From: an uncultured Bacteroidia bacterium
GTDB lineage: Bacteria; Bacteroidota; Bacteroidia; Bacteroidales; UBA932
Length of the DNA stretch: 55,951 nt
NCBI GenBank assembly: GCA_902762655.1
Contig: CACWOZ010000023.1
Span: 1-55,951, forward strand
Direction: 5' to 3'
Shown: positions 39,169-47,988 of the stretch, piece after piece
How positions within the stretch are numbered: the first letter of the stretch is position 1
How the letters are laid out: each line of letters opens with the position of its first letter
Made by a program: the position numbers and the translations under genes
Notes under the pieces: model-generated
Databases searched by the model: none
What the model saw: the letters and a program-made list of their open reading frames with translations, nothing else
What the model was told of the DNA's origin: nothing

Positions 39169-39919
39169 ATTTGATTATGAGTTCTACCGGGCAGTGGTCG
39201 GAGCCGAATATCTCGTTATGGATGTCGGTAGAGACAATTCGCGAGGCAATGTCCTGCGACACCAGAAAATAATCGATGCGCCAACCCACATTCCTTTCGC
39301 GGGCGGCCATTCTGTAACTCCACCAGGAGTACTTGGCCTCGCCGGGATGCTGGGAGCGCCATGAATCTATGAATCCGGCGCCGAGAAGTTCTGTCATCTT
39401 ACCCCGTTCCTCGTCGGAGAATCCGGCGTTGAAGTGGTTGGTATCGGGGTTTTTAAGGTCGATTTCTTCATGGGCTACGTTCATGTCACCGCAGATAATC
39501 ACACCCTTCTTTCCGGCAAGTCTGCTCACGTAGGCCCGGAAGTCATCTTCCCAACGCATACGATAGTCCAGACGTCGGAGTCCGTCCTGGGAATTTGGAA
39601 CGTACGTATTGACCAGATAGAAATCCGGATACTCCAAAGTGACTGCACGTCCTTCGTGGTCGTGTTCATCGACTCCAAGACCGTATGAAATCGAAAGTGG
39701 TTCGTGCTTTGCCCAGATAGCCGTTCCGGAATAGCCTTTCTTGTCGGCATAGTCCCAGTAGGAAGTATAGCCAAGAAATTCCAGATCGATCTGCCCGGCC
39801 TGAAGCTTAGTTTCCTGAATGCAGAAGAAATCGGCATCAAGATCCGCAAAGATATCCGCGAAACCCTTGCCGGCTACGGCCCGAAGGCCGTTCACATTCC
39901 AACTGATAAACTTAGTCAT
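39167..39919 (-). CDS. xth: Exodeoxyribonuclease III / AP endonuclease
   Basis: 250 residues from ATG 39919, whose first bases overlap the cysS stop (ATGA); a start at 39931 would lie within cysS. EEP-fold DNA repair enzyme: [12 protein letters not shown] (metal Asn), FCIQETKLQ (Glu), [11 protein letters not shown] (Asp and Asn), [10 protein letters not shown] and GSDHCPVEL (Asp-His) are all present. It cleaves abasic sites and degrades 3' ends in base excision repair. The stop lies in the rpoC terminator's T tract. Confidence 0.96.
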   Translation of the reverse strand: MTKFISWNVNGLRAVAGKGFADIFADLDADFFCIQETKLQAGQIDLEFLGYTSYWDYADKKGYSGTAIWAKHEPLSISYGLGVDEHDHEGRAVTLEYPDFYLVNTYVPNSQDGLRRLDYRMRWEDDFRAYVSRLAGKKGVIICGDMNVAHEEIDLKNPDTNHFNAGFSDEERGKMTELLGAGFIDSWRSQHPGEAKYSWWSYRMAARERNVGWRIDYFLVSQDIASRIVSTDIHNEIFGSDHCPVELIIK

Positions 39920-41442
39920 TCTATTGTCCATTCGGCTCCGTCCTTGGTGTCCTTAACGGTAATGCCAAGAGCCTTCAGAGCATCGCGGATGGCATCGGAA
40001 GTCGCCCAGTCCTTATTTGCCTTGGCCTTTGCACGCTCAGCGAGCACCATATCCATCAGGCCGTTCACCACTTTGCCGGAACCGGCTTCGGCGGCTTCTT
40101 CATCACGAAGCCCGAGGACGCCGAACACTATGTCATCGAATAACTGGACCAGTGTTTCAATGTCGCCGCTGCCAAGTTTGAGAGAACCCGCCTTGGCGCT
40201 GTTGATGATACGCACGGCCTCGAAGATATGGCTGAGGGCGACGGGGGTGTTAATATCGTCGCAGAGAGCATCATACACACCTTCGAAAATAGCCTTGACC
40301 TCGGCTGACTCAGCATTGCAGGTGTCCGGTGCAACGGCTTCTGAGAGTTCTCCATAAGGGAGCACCGGAGCATGTCTGCCGGCCATAGCATAAAGGTCCT
40401 TGGCGGCCTGCATAACTTTCTTGTACGCCTTTTCTGCCGCCTGCAAGGCCTCGTTGCTGAAGTCCAGCGTACCACGGTAGTGGGCCTGGAGGATGAAGAA
40501 GCGGATCGTCATAGGGCTGTAGGCACGTTCCAGTTTGGGATGGTCGCCGGCAAAAAGCTGAGGCAAAGTAATGAAGTTGCCCAGACTCTTTCCCATCTTC
40601 TGTCCGTTGATGGTGATCATATTGTTGTGAACCCAGTAATGCACGCCCTGGGTGCCTCGGGATGCCACGTTCTGGGCGATTTCGCACTCGTGGTGAGGAA
40701 ACATCAGGTCCATTCCTCCACCGTGGATATCGAACTCCTCGCCAAGATATTTCTCCCCCATCACAGAACACTCGAGGTGCCAGCCGGGGAAGCCTTCGCT
40801 CCAGGGGGATGGCCAGTGCATGATATGCTCAGGCTCTGCCTTCTTCCAAAGTGCAAAGTCGGCAGGAGCGCGCTTGTCGCTCTGTCCGTCAAGGCTGCGG
40901 GTGCCTTCCAGGGTATCATCGAGATTGCGTCCGGAAAGGATCCCGTAGTGATGGTCCTGGTTGTATTTCGCGACATCGAAGTAGACGCTGCCGTTGCTGA
41001 TGTAGGCGTAGCCAGCATCCAGTATCTTCTTGATAGCCTCTATCTGCTCGACAATGTGTCCGGAGGCACGGGGCTCGATGGACGGAGGAGCGACGTTCAA
41101 CTGACGCATAGCCTCGTGATAGCGCAGGGTATATGCCTGCACGACCTCCATAGGCTCGAGTTGCTCGAGGCGGGCCTTCTTTGCTATCTTGTCCTCTCCC
41201 TCGTCGGCATCATGCTCCAGATGCCCCACGTCGGTGATGTTGCGCACGTAACGCACCTTGTATCCGAGATGGCGCAGGAGCTTGAAAAGGACGTCGTAGG
41301 TCACTCCCGGACGGGCGTGCCCGAGATGGGCGTCACCATAGACGGTTGGACCGCAGACATACATCCCCACATGCCCGGGATTCACGGGCTTGAAGATTTC
41401 TTTGTTGCGGGTGAGGGTATTGGTGAGGAAAAGAGTGCGCAT
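39916..41442 (-). CDS. cysS: Cysteinyl-tRNA synthetase
   Basis: 508 residues. Class I synthetase: [19 protein letters not shown] combines the zinc cysteine and the HIGH-type motif (HLGH), the middle has WHLECSVM and [20 protein letters not shown] with further zinc ligands, and the KMSKS loop reads [12 protein letters not shown]. The C-terminal anticodon-binding helices end in the [14 protein letters not shown] region. It follows the SIMPL gene by 6 bp and overlaps xth by 4 bp. Confidence 0.98.
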   Translation of the reverse strand: MRTLFLTNTLTRNKEIFKPVNPGHVGMYVCGPTVYGDAHLGHARPGVTYDVLFKLLRHLGYKVRYVRNITDVGHLEHDADEGEDKIAKKARLEQLEPMEVVQAYTLRYHEAMRQLNVAPPSIEPRASGHIVEQIEAIKKILDAGYAYISNGSVYFDVAKYNQDHHYGILSGRNLDDTLEGTRSLDGQSDKRAPADFALWKKAEPEHIMHWPSPWSEGFPGWHLECSVMGEKYLGEEFDIHGGGMDLMFPHHECEIAQNVASRGTQGVHYWVHNNMITINGQKMGKSLGNFITLPQLFAGDHPKLERAYSPMTIRFFILQAHYRGTLDFSNEALQAAEKAYKKVMQAAKDLYAMAGRHAPVLPYGELSEAVAPDTCNAESAEVKAIFEGVYDALCDDINTPVALSHIFEAVRIINSAKAGSLKLGSGDIETLVQLFDDIVFGVLGLRDEEAAEAGSGKVVNGLMDMVLAERAKAKANKDWATSDAIRDALKALGITVKDTKDGAEWTIE

Positions 41443-41448
41443 GTCAGT

Positions 41449-42153
41449 TTAGTTCTTGAGTTGGTAGGTAATGGTGGTCACTACGCGGAGTTTCTTGATC
41501 TGGGGATTGTTCTCATCCTTGCTGGTTATGCTGAACTGCCCCTGGTCCGCGGAAAGGATCTTGCCGAGCCTGCTGCCGGAGTTCTGCGCAAACTGCTTTG
41601 CGGTAGCCTGTGCATTGGCAATAGCCTCTTCCATCATCCTTGGCTTCATTTCCTGGAAAGATACGTAAGAGTAGGATACCGGCTCGGAGTACTCGTTGTT
41701 GATGATCGCTATGCCCTGTTGCAGGAGTTCTCCCTGACGCGAGATAAGGCCGCGCACCTTGTCAACTTCCTTGGAATTGACGGACATCACAGTCTTGATC
41801 TTGAAACGGAAGGGGATACGTTCTGCACTCCAGCGATCGGCCTCGTTATCGGTGACAATAGGAGTACCGACGGATATGTCGCCTGCAGCGATGCCGTTGT
41901 TTGTGAGGAACTTACTGATCTTGCCTATTTTGGCAGATGCGTTGGCATAGACCTGCTGGAGGTCATTGCCGGTTTCAACCGTGGTGATGGACCAGGTCAC
42001 CTGGTCGGCCGGAACCTCGATCTCGGACAAACCCTTGACTGTAACTTTCCTGTCTCTGTTGGTGAAATTGTCGAGACCAGCCTTGAAGAGGAGGCCGAAG
42101 ATAACGACTGCGGCAGCAATGATGCATGCCTCTATGATTCTAGACTGTTTCAT
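41449..42153 (-). CDS. SIMPL (DUF541) domain protein
   Basis: 234 residues from ATG 42153 (MKQSRIIEACIIAAAVV); the in-frame ATG at 42180 would translate through the promoter. One N-terminal membrane anchor (about 9-27) then a periplasmic SIMPL domain (VTVKGLSEIEVPADQVTW, YSYVSFQEMKPRMMEEAIANAQATAKQFA). Family members (Omp28-like and BP26-like proteins) are periplasmic or envelope proteins linked to oxidative or envelope stress; the molecular role is unsettled. First gene of the SIMPL-cysS-xth unit, under a -7 box four bases upstream. Confidence 0.85.
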   Translation of the reverse strand: MKQSRIIEACIIAAAVVIFGLLFKAGLDNFTNRDRKVTVKGLSEIEVPADQVTWSITTVETGNDLQQVYANASAKIGKISKFLTNNGIAAGDISVGTPIVTDNEADRWSAERIPFRFKIKTVMSVNSKEVDKVRGLISRQGELLQQGIAIINNEYSEPVSYSYVSFQEMKPRMMEEAIANAQATAKQFAQNSGSRLGKILSADQGQFSITSKDENNPQIKKLRVVTTITYQLKN

Positions 42154-42157
42154 AATA

Positions 42158-42165
42158 CAAATATA
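42158..42165 (-). promoter_or_regulatory. -7 box of the SIMPL-cysS-xth operon
   Basis: TATATTTG on the minus strand, a perfect TAnnTTTG match, ending 4 bases before the ATG at 42153. Transcription would begin at or next to the start codon, giving a leaderless message. No clear -33 box. Confidence 0.55.
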
Positions 42166-42211
42166 GCGAAATATTGACATTGTGCATTATACAAGATTCG
42201 TGCAGAATTGA

Positions 42212-42219
42212 TATATTTG
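42212..42219 (+). promoter_or_regulatory. -7 box of the ribokinase-SDR operon
   Basis: TATATTTG, a perfect TAnnTTTG match, 26 bases before the ribokinase ATG. It is divergent from the SIMPL promoter, the two -7 boxes being about 46 bp apart. Confidence 0.6.
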
Positions 42220-42245
42220 TGGATAAAACCAACCAATACAAATTC

Positions 42246-43145
42246 ATGAATAACAAAATCCTTGTCATCGGCAGCAGCAATACCGACATGACTATCAAGG
42301 GAAAGAAACTTCCCGCACCAGGAGAAACCGTAACCGGAGGTATCTTCTACATGGGTCCCGGCGGAAAAGGAGCGAACCAGGCAGTGGCCGCAAAACGGCT
42401 TGGCGGAGATGTGACCTTCATCTGCAAGGTGGGTAACGACATCTTCGGCGACAATGCCCTTGAAGGATACAAGAAGGAAGGTATCGACATCTCCCATGTC
42501 ATGCGCTCGAAGGAGGCCTCCGGAACCGCGCTGATCCTGGTAGATGACAGCGGTGAGAACTGCATTTCCGTGGCAAGCGGAGCCAACGGAGACATCACTC
42601 CGGCCGACATCGACAGTGTAGCGGATGTAATCCGCAACTCCGGATTCCTCATCCTGCAATTGGAGATTCCCGTAGAGTCAGTCCTGCGTGCCGCAAAAAT
42701 CGCCCATGAAGCAGGTGTCTATGTTATTCTGAACCCGGCTCCGGCTTGCGAACTTCCCAAAGAGATTTTCAAGTACATCTCCCTGATGACTCCTAACCGT
42801 TCCGAGGCATCTATCATGAGCGGTTGCGCCGTCACCGACGAAGCATCCCTTGGCAAAGCCGTGGAAGTTCTGCGCGGTTATGGCGTGAAGGACTTCGTAG
42901 TAACACTCGGCAGCAAGGGCTCGCTGGTTTTCCAGGGAGGAAAATCGGAGATGATTCCTTCTCTCAAGGTCAATGCCGTTGATGCGACAGCCGCCGGCGA
43001 CACATTCTGCGGTGCACTTTGCGTGGGCCTCTCCGAGGGCCTGAGCCTGCAGGATGCGGCACGTTTCGCCACCAAGGCGTCCGCCATCACGGTAACCCGC
43101 CCCGGTGCACAGAATTCCATCCCTACCAGAAACGAAATTCAATAA
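42246..43145 (+). CDS. rbsK: Ribokinase (PfkB family)
   Basis: 299 residues from ATG 42246 (MNNKILVIGSSNTDM). The N-terminal GSSNTDM and GGKGANQA motifs, NPAPA, TPNRSEA and the C-terminal DATAAGDTFCGAL (catalytic Asp in the AAGD motif) are those of true ribokinases rather than KDG kinases or fructokinases. It phosphorylates D-ribose at O5. It is followed 4 bp later by a hexuronate-type SDR, an unexpected partner, so the substrate could differ from ribose. Confidence 0.88.
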   Translation: MNNKILVIGSSNTDMTIKGKKLPAPGETVTGGIFYMGPGGKGANQAVAAKRLGGDVTFICKVGNDIFGDNALEGYKKEGIDISHVMRSKEASGTALILVDDSGENCISVASGANGDITPADIDSVADVIRNSGFLILQLEIPVESVLRAAKIAHEAGVYVILNPAPACELPKEIFKYISLMTPNRSEASIMSGCAVTDEASLGKAVEVLRGYGVKDFVVTLGSKGSLVFQGGKSEMIPSLKVNAVDATAAGDTFCGALCVGLSEGLSLQDAARFATKASAITVTRPGAQNSIPTRNEIQ

Positions 43146-43149
43146 TAAT

Positions 43150-43968
43150 ATGGCAAATCTATTTGATATCAAGGGCCGTGTGGTCGTAATGACCGGCGCC
43201 TGCGGTGTGCTTGGAGCCACCATCGTAAAGTATTTTGCAGCCCAGGGTTGCAAGGTAGTACTCCTTGATCTGGAACGTGCTGCCGAAAAAGGGAATCAGC
43301 TCGTTGCAGAGATTAAAGCTGACGGAGGAGAGGCCATGTTCCTCCCTACCAATGTACTGGACACCGCTGCGCTTGAGCAGAATCTCGCAGATATCCTCAA
43401 GGCTTATGGCAGTGTGGATATCCTCCTGAATGCCGCCGGAGGCAATATGGGTCCTGCCAATGTGACTCCCGAACAGACCATCTTCGACCTTGATATCGAC
43501 GCCACCCGCAAGGTTATCGACCTCAACACCTTCGGAACTATCATCCCTACCAAGGTCTTTGCCAAGGCCATGGTCGAGAACAAGAAGGGCAGCATCATCA
43601 ATTTCTGCAGCATGTCCTCGTTCCGTCCGCTGACACGCGTTGCCGGCTACGGTATCGCCAAAGCCGGAATGGCCAGCTGGACGCAGTGGCTTGCCGGAGA
43701 ACTTGCCATCAAGTTCGGCGAAGGCCTGCGCGTGAATGCCATCGCTCCCGGATTCCTGCTCACCAACCAGAACAGGACCCTGCTTACCAATCCTGACGGC
43801 AGCCTGACCGACCGTTCCCACAAGATCATCGGCCACACTCCTTTCGGCCGTTTCCTGGAGCCGGACGAGTTGGTAGGTGCACTCCACTATCTGGCATGCG
43901 ATGCCTCCAAGGGCGTGACCGGCACTATAGTGGCCGTGGACGGCGGATTCAACGCATTTACAATCTAG
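43150..43968 (+). CDS. SDR oxidoreductase, UxuB/YjmF-like (fructuronate reductase candidate)
   Basis: 272 residues from ATG 43150 (MANLFDIKGRVVVMTGACG). SDR motifs: TGACGVLG cofactor loop, NAAGGNMG, catalytic YGIAKAG, and the C-terminal HTPFGRFLEPDELVGALHYLACDAS and AVDGGFNAF. The long IFDLDIDATRKVIDLNTFGTIIPTKVFAKAM stretch is typical of the SDR-type D-mannonate oxidoreductases such as B. subtilis YjmF, which reduce fructuronate in galacturonate/glucuronate breakdown. That assignment rests on family memory and needs a search. It would add the isomerase-route side of uronate catabolism to the kdu route at the other end of the window. Confidence 0.75.
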   Translation: MANLFDIKGRVVVMTGACGVLGATIVKYFAAQGCKVVLLDLERAAEKGNQLVAEIKADGGEAMFLPTNVLDTAALEQNLADILKAYGSVDILLNAAGGNMGPANVTPEQTIFDLDIDATRKVIDLNTFGTIIPTKVFAKAMVENKKGSIINFCSMSSFRPLTRVAGYGIAKAGMASWTQWLAGELAIKFGEGLRVNAIAPGFLLTNQNRTLLTNPDGSLTDRSHKIIGHTPFGRFLEPDELVGALHYLACDASKGVTGTIVAVDGGFNAFTI

Positions 43969-44000
43969 CAGGCACCTCCCACAACCGATCTATCCCTTTC

Positions 44001-44042
44001 ATCGCAAAGAGAGCAGCCATTTCTGACTGCTCTCTTTGCGAT
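44001..44042. terminator. Long bidirectional hairpin between convergent operons
   Basis: ATCGCAAAGAGAGCAG and CTGCTCTCTTTGCGAT form perfect 16-bp arms around a 10-base loop, between the SDR stop (43968, plus) and the transporter stop (44042, minus). There is no clean T run outside the stem, but the U-rich and A-rich parts of the arms make it a plausible two-way terminator. Confidence 0.75.
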
Positions 44043-45418
44043 TACTGAATCTGCTGTACTTTCCGCTTCCAGTTTAGCATGGGAAGCAGGAAGGAAATGA
44101 TGGCCGCCCCAAGCCAGAACCAGACAACGGCAGAGAAGTCATGGCCCGACGCTGTGCTGCCATTGTCCATCAGAAGGCCAGTAACAACATTCTGCAGGCC
44201 GGCCGCAGCATAAGAAGCAATACCAACAATGCCCAAGGCGGCTCCAGAGGCTTTACGTGGTACCAGGTCAATAGCCATTAACCCGCCCAGGAAACTGATG
44301 AGGACGCCGATGGCGATACCGAACAGAATCATGGCCAGGACGTTGACCCAACGGGCCGGACCACCAAAGAGGAAGAGCGCCAGAGCGATGGACTCCAGGA
44401 CACCGGCCACAAAAGCCGGATACTTGCGGTCCCCCTTAAAAATCACATCAGACAGCCAGCCGGAGAGTACCGTGCCTATGATACCGAACACGGGATTGAT
44501 GCCGATAATGGTGGCGGCTTCGCCCAGGCTGTAACCTTTGGCTTCCTGCAGGAAGATGGTTCCCCACTCATTGATAGCGTAACGGCTCATGTACATGAAA
44601 GCACTGGCCGCAGCCAATATCCAGACACCGGGATTCTTGATCACCATCTTTTGCATCAGCTTGGTTTCCAGACGCTTTTTCTTCTTTACCTCTTCTGCGG
44701 CAAGGCGCAGATTTCCACCTTTTAGTTCGTATTCTTCAGGGGTCATCTCACCGGAGAGCACTTCGATGGCCGGCAAGCCCTTGGATTCTGGGGAATCATG
44801 GAACAATAGTAATACCAGAATCAGGCCTACGATACCCCCAAGAGCCGCTCCAAAAAAGCCCCACTTCCAACCGAAGGCTGCAACAATAGAACCCACAAAG
44901 ACAAAAGAAAGCCCCTCTCCGATATTATGGGAAGCACTGAATATGCCATAGAAAGTACCTCTGACTTTCAGTGGCATCCAGCGTGAAAGGGCGACGATAC
45001 AAGCCGGCGATCCCATAGACTGCGCCCAGCCGTTCAAGGCCCAAAGGACACAGAAACTCAAGAACAATACGGAATTGGCTATGCCTCCATCCAGAGACTT
45101 GACTCCCAACACACCCATTGAAAAGTTCATGGCCACTGAGATCAGGATGCCTGTTGCCATAAAACGCTTGATATTGGCGCTGTCGGCAAGAAAGCCATTG
45201 ACGAGTTTTCCAACGGCATAGGTCCAATATAGACACGCGCCAATGACTCCCAGCTGGGTTGCCGAGAGTAGACCTGCGTCAATCAGCGGCTGCTTCATCA
45301 CGCCCATTGACAGACGGCAGACATAATATAGCGCATACCCGAAGGTTGCCGCCAGGAAAGTCTGCATCCGCTGACGTTTATAAGATTTCAAGACCTTGTT
45401 ATCAAGTGAATCGGACAT
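44042..45418 (-). CDS. Organophosphate:phosphate antiporter (OPA) family transporter, GlpT/UhpT-like
   Basis: 458 residues, 12 predicted membrane helices with a charged central loop (about 210-258). The OPA signature region GWAQSMGSPACIVALSRWMPLKVRG (about 130-153) is clear. The two arginines that bind substrate phosphate in GlpT (R45, R269) have counterparts in YYVCRLSMG (Arg35) and FMYMSRYAINEW (Arg279), so it likely exchanges a sugar- or glycerol-phosphate for inorganic phosphate across the inner membrane. Some OPA homologues are sensors (UhpC), but no kinase lies nearby. It is the last gene of the second Sus operon, 5 bp after the EEP phosphatase gene. Confidence 0.87.
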   Translation of the reverse strand: MSDSLDNKVLKSYKRQRMQTFLAATFGYALYYVCRLSMGVMKQPLIDAGLLSATQLGVIGACLYWTYAVGKLVNGFLADSANIKRFMATGILISVAMNFSMGVLGVKSLDGGIANSVLFLSFCVLWALNGWAQSMGSPACIVALSRWMPLKVRGTFYGIFSASHNIGEGLSFVFVGSIVAAFGWKWGFFGAALGGIVGLILVLLLFHDSPESKGLPAIEVLSGEMTPEEYELKGGNLRLAAEEVKKKKRLETKLMQKMVIKNPGVWILAAASAFMYMSRYAINEWGTIFLQEAKGYSLGEAATIIGINPVFGIIGTVLSGWLSDVIFKGDRKYPAFVAGVLESIALALFLFGGPARWVNVLAMILFGIAIGVLISFLGGLMAIDLVPRKASGAALGIVGIASYAAAGLQNVVTGLLMDNGSTASGHDFSAVVWFWLGAAIISFLLPMLNWKRKVQQIQ

Positions 45419-45423
45419 TGTTG

Positions 45424-46383
45424 TCAGGGTTTAATGGTAACAAATATAGGAAAATGGTCGGACGGATGGCAAAAATTGTGAATGTCTTTTCCGCGGGGGT
45501 CCCGGTAACAATCGGCAAAGCCCTCGCGAAGGACACGGGCCGACGTCACTTTGCCAAACAGCGCCGGCGTCACATATACCATGTCTATGCGCTTCCCGGA
45601 AACCGTGGTTTTCTGGAATTCCCCAGGATAGAATCGCTCTATCACATCAATGTAGGGTGTGTGATTGCGCACATAGTCGTGCACCAGGAAAGCGGTATCA
45701 TCAGCGTCTTTTCCATAGTGGAAGTTATCTATGGAAGAGATGGCATTGAAGTCCCCTGTCATCAGCCAGAGGTGGTCCTTTGCTGAAGGATCCGTGCCGA
45801 TGGTCTGCTCGCAGATGTACTGCATCTCCCGGGCGCGGAAATGGTCTCCGCCATGCGCGGCGGCATCGGCCTTTTCATCGGCCGCCAGGTATGCGAACTT
45901 TTGGGGCCAGGTGTGCACCGTAACCACGTTGAGCTCTGCGCCGCCGGGCAATTGAACCACCGCCCAGCCGGCTCCGTGGGCCACTATGATGTCTTCCCCG
46001 TTGCCGGTTATGCGTTTAATGATACGGATGGGATACTTGGAAGTGATTACCTGAGGAAATGTATCCCGCTTACCGCATATCAGGGTATACTTATGCCCAT
46101 AACGGGATGCCAGAATATCCCAGTTCCAGGGAAGGTACTGTTCCTCCGGCATCTGCATCTTTTCTGCAGTATCGGTCCTGTAACGGGACTCGGCCTCGGC
46201 CCAGACACAAATATCCGGGTCCAGATCCTGGACAAAACTGACAAAGTTGTCGTAGTTGTTTCCCTGGTCATGCCACATCCCGTTCTGGATGTTCCAGTAC
46301 AGGACCTTCACTTCCCTGCCCCGTCCCCAAGCACAGGAGGACAGGGCAAGAAGGAAAGTAAAAAGAATTAAGAAGCGTTTCAT
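45424..46383 (-). CDS. Secreted endonuclease/exonuclease/phosphatase (EEP) fold lipoprotein
   Basis: 319 residues from ATG 46383, which overlaps the stop of the GLUG lipoprotein (ATGA). Lipobox ends at Cys17 (LALSSC). The complete EEP active site is visible: Asn31 (YWNIQNG), Glu63/65 (AEAESR), His157 (VTVHTW), Asp211 and Asn213 (TGDFNA), Asp309-His310 (PSDHFPI). EEP enzymes hydrolyse phosphomonoesters or phosphodiesters of nucleic acids, lipids or inositol phosphates. Because this one is exported and sits between a phosphodiester glycosidase and an OPA transporter, a carbohydrate phosphoester substrate is the best inference. Divalent metal dependence expected. Confidence 0.88.
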   Translation of the reverse strand: MKRFLILFTFLLALSSCAWGRGREVKVLYWNIQNGMWHDQGNNYDNFVSFVQDLDPDICVWAEAESRYRTDTAEKMQMPEEQYLPWNWDILASRYGHKYTLICGKRDTFPQVITSKYPIRIIKRITGNGEDIIVAHGAGWAVVQLPGGAELNVVTVHTWPQKFAYLAADEKADAAAHGGDHFRAREMQYICEQTIGTDPSAKDHLWLMTGDFNAISSIDNFHYGKDADDTAFLVHDYVRNHTPYIDVIERFYPGEFQKTTVSGKRIDMVYVTPALFGKVTSARVLREGFADCYRDPRGKDIHNFCHPSDHFPIFVTIKP

Positions 46384-47984
46384 TGGGCAGGTGCCACATA
46401 GGTAAGACCGCTGACTTTGGCCTTGGAGCCGCCTCCGATGTAATCCATGAAGTTCTCGGCATTGATTTCGTAGACCTCGCCGCCAACCATACCCAGCGTA
46501 CCGCTCACTACAACATCCTTGAAAGAGGAGTACTTGGAGAAATTGGCCACCAGCAGGCCTCGGCCGTTGGCAGCGGCATTGCCCGTACGGATATTGCCAT
46601 AGTTTCCGCCACCTTCCACAGTGCAACTGTTGTCGTTAAGAAGGGCAACCATACCGGCTGTGGTGGTATTGCTGTCCGAGGTGGTCAAGTCGCCACGGTT
46701 AGTACAGTTAATCATGTGGCAATCCAAGTTCAGTAGGGAAACCAGGTTGCCGATACGGCCATTCGCAAAGTTGTTCACCTGGCTGGCGTAATTGGTGCAG
46801 TCCTTAATGATGGTGGCGTTGTTGGCCGTTGCCAAAAGACCGCTGCAACGGCCCTGGTCGGCCGTAATGGTGCCGCGGACCACGCAATTCGCAATAGTGT
46901 CACGTGCAGCACTCTTGTCACCGGTTACGAAGCCGGCAATACCGCCGAACATGGAAGCTGTAGCACCGCTCTTTGTATTTTTGCCGCTACCACCGGTAAC
47001 GGTCACCTCCACTTCACAATTCTTGATGCTGCTCTCAAGCAGATCACCTTCGCTAGAACAGCAGAAGACAAAGCCGGCGAGGCCGCCCACGGCAAACCGC
47101 TTGTTGTCTGTCTGGGTACCTTCGGTCTTGATGGTAGCCTTAATCTTCACGTTCTCGATGGTGGAAGCATACACCGTACCCGCAAGTACGCCGGCATCGC
47201 CCGTGGAAAGGCCTCCCACGGTGAAATCGGCCTCGAGGTTGAGGTTCTTGACCGTTGCGCGATATAGGGCGCCGAAGAAACCGTAGGTTCCACCGTCCTC
47301 AATGTCGGTCTTGGAAGCCTTGAAGCCCTTGATGGTGTGGCCGCCGCCGTCGAAGACGCCGGTGAAGTAGTTTCCTTCCGGAGCCGAGGCGTTATTGCCA
47401 TTGCCCGTCTTTTCCACATTGCCGATAGGAACCCATTCGGCCACTTCGCTCAGGTCAAGGTCAGCCAGGAGTTGAACTTCCTGCTTGTCGTTGAGCCAGC
47501 GGACGACAGGGTCTCCGTCGTTGACGGCGGCAATAAAGTCCAGGAACTCGTCCTCGTCGGGAATACCGCCGATGGATGCGTTGGGGTCGATGAATCCCTT
47601 GTGGCCCAACTGGCTAACGGGGACCACCAGAGATGTCATACCACCGGAGAACTTCACTTCTCCGGTGCGGGGAGCCATATCTGTGCTTTCGTTCTTGTAG
47701 TTGGACTGGAAAGAAAGTGTAACCACGGTGGATTTACCGCCGCCCACGCCCGTGACGGGATCTATGGTAACCCAGTCCGGTCCCTGGGCAATCCAATAGG
47801 GAGCATCCGTAGTCACCACCAGGGTCTGGGAGCCGGGATTGTTGGCAGGAATTTCCGAAACGGACGTGATGTCCGAAGAAATGGTGTAGGTCTTGACTTC
47901 CTGCTGCTTGTTGCAGGAAACCGCCGCCATTGCCCCTGCCAGGAGCAAGATAAGACATTTTTGCATGGTTTTCATATGCTGCAT
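46380..47984 (-). CDS. BACON and GLUG-type beta-helix lipoprotein
   Basis: 534 residues from 47984 (ATGs at 47975 and 47966 are also in frame just ahead of the signal peptide). Lipobox ends at the Cys of AAVSCNKQ. Residues about 35-125 are a BACON-like beta-sandwich (TLVVTTDAPYWIAQGPDWVTIDP, VTLSFQSN). After a linker, residues about 150-510 carry irregular repeats of the GLUG kind (GVFDGGGHTIKGF, GGLAGFVF, NCTNRGDLTT, NYGNIRTGNA), predicting a beta-helix. No catalytic motif; likely surface glycan binding. The C-terminal 90 residues are clearly paralogous to the partial protein at the right window edge. Four bases separate it from the upstream gene. Confidence 0.82.
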   Translation of the reverse strand: MQHMKTMQKCLILLLAGAMAAVSCNKQQEVKTYTISSDITSVSEIPANNPGSQTLVVTTDAPYWIAQGPDWVTIDPVTGVGGGKSTVVTLSFQSNYKNESTDMAPRTGEVKFSGGMTSLVVPVSQLGHKGFIDPNASIGGIPDEDEFLDFIAAVNDGDPVVRWLNDKQEVQLLADLDLSEVAEWVPIGNVEKTGNGNNASAPEGNYFTGVFDGGGHTIKGFKASKTDIEDGGTYGFFGALYRATVKNLNLEADFTVGGLSTGDAGVLAGTVYASTIENVKIKATIKTEGTQTDNKRFAVGGLAGFVFCCSSEGDLLESSIKNCEVEVTVTGGSGKNTKSGATASMFGGIAGFVTGDKSAARDTIANCVVRGTITADQGRCSGLLATANNATIIKDCTNYASQVNNFANGRIGNLVSLLNLDCHMINCTNRGDLTTSDSNTTTAGMVALLNDNSCTVEGGGNYGNIRTGNAAANGRGLLVANFSKYSSFKDVVVSGTLGMVGGEVYEINAENFMDYIGGGSKAKVSGLTYVAPAQ

Positions 47985-47988
47985 ATAA

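Noticed and set aside
40372-42177. 601-codon plus-strand frame opposite cysS and the SIMPL gene
   Set aside because: Shadow of cysS; sense-strand motifs (HLGH, KMGKS) are decisive.
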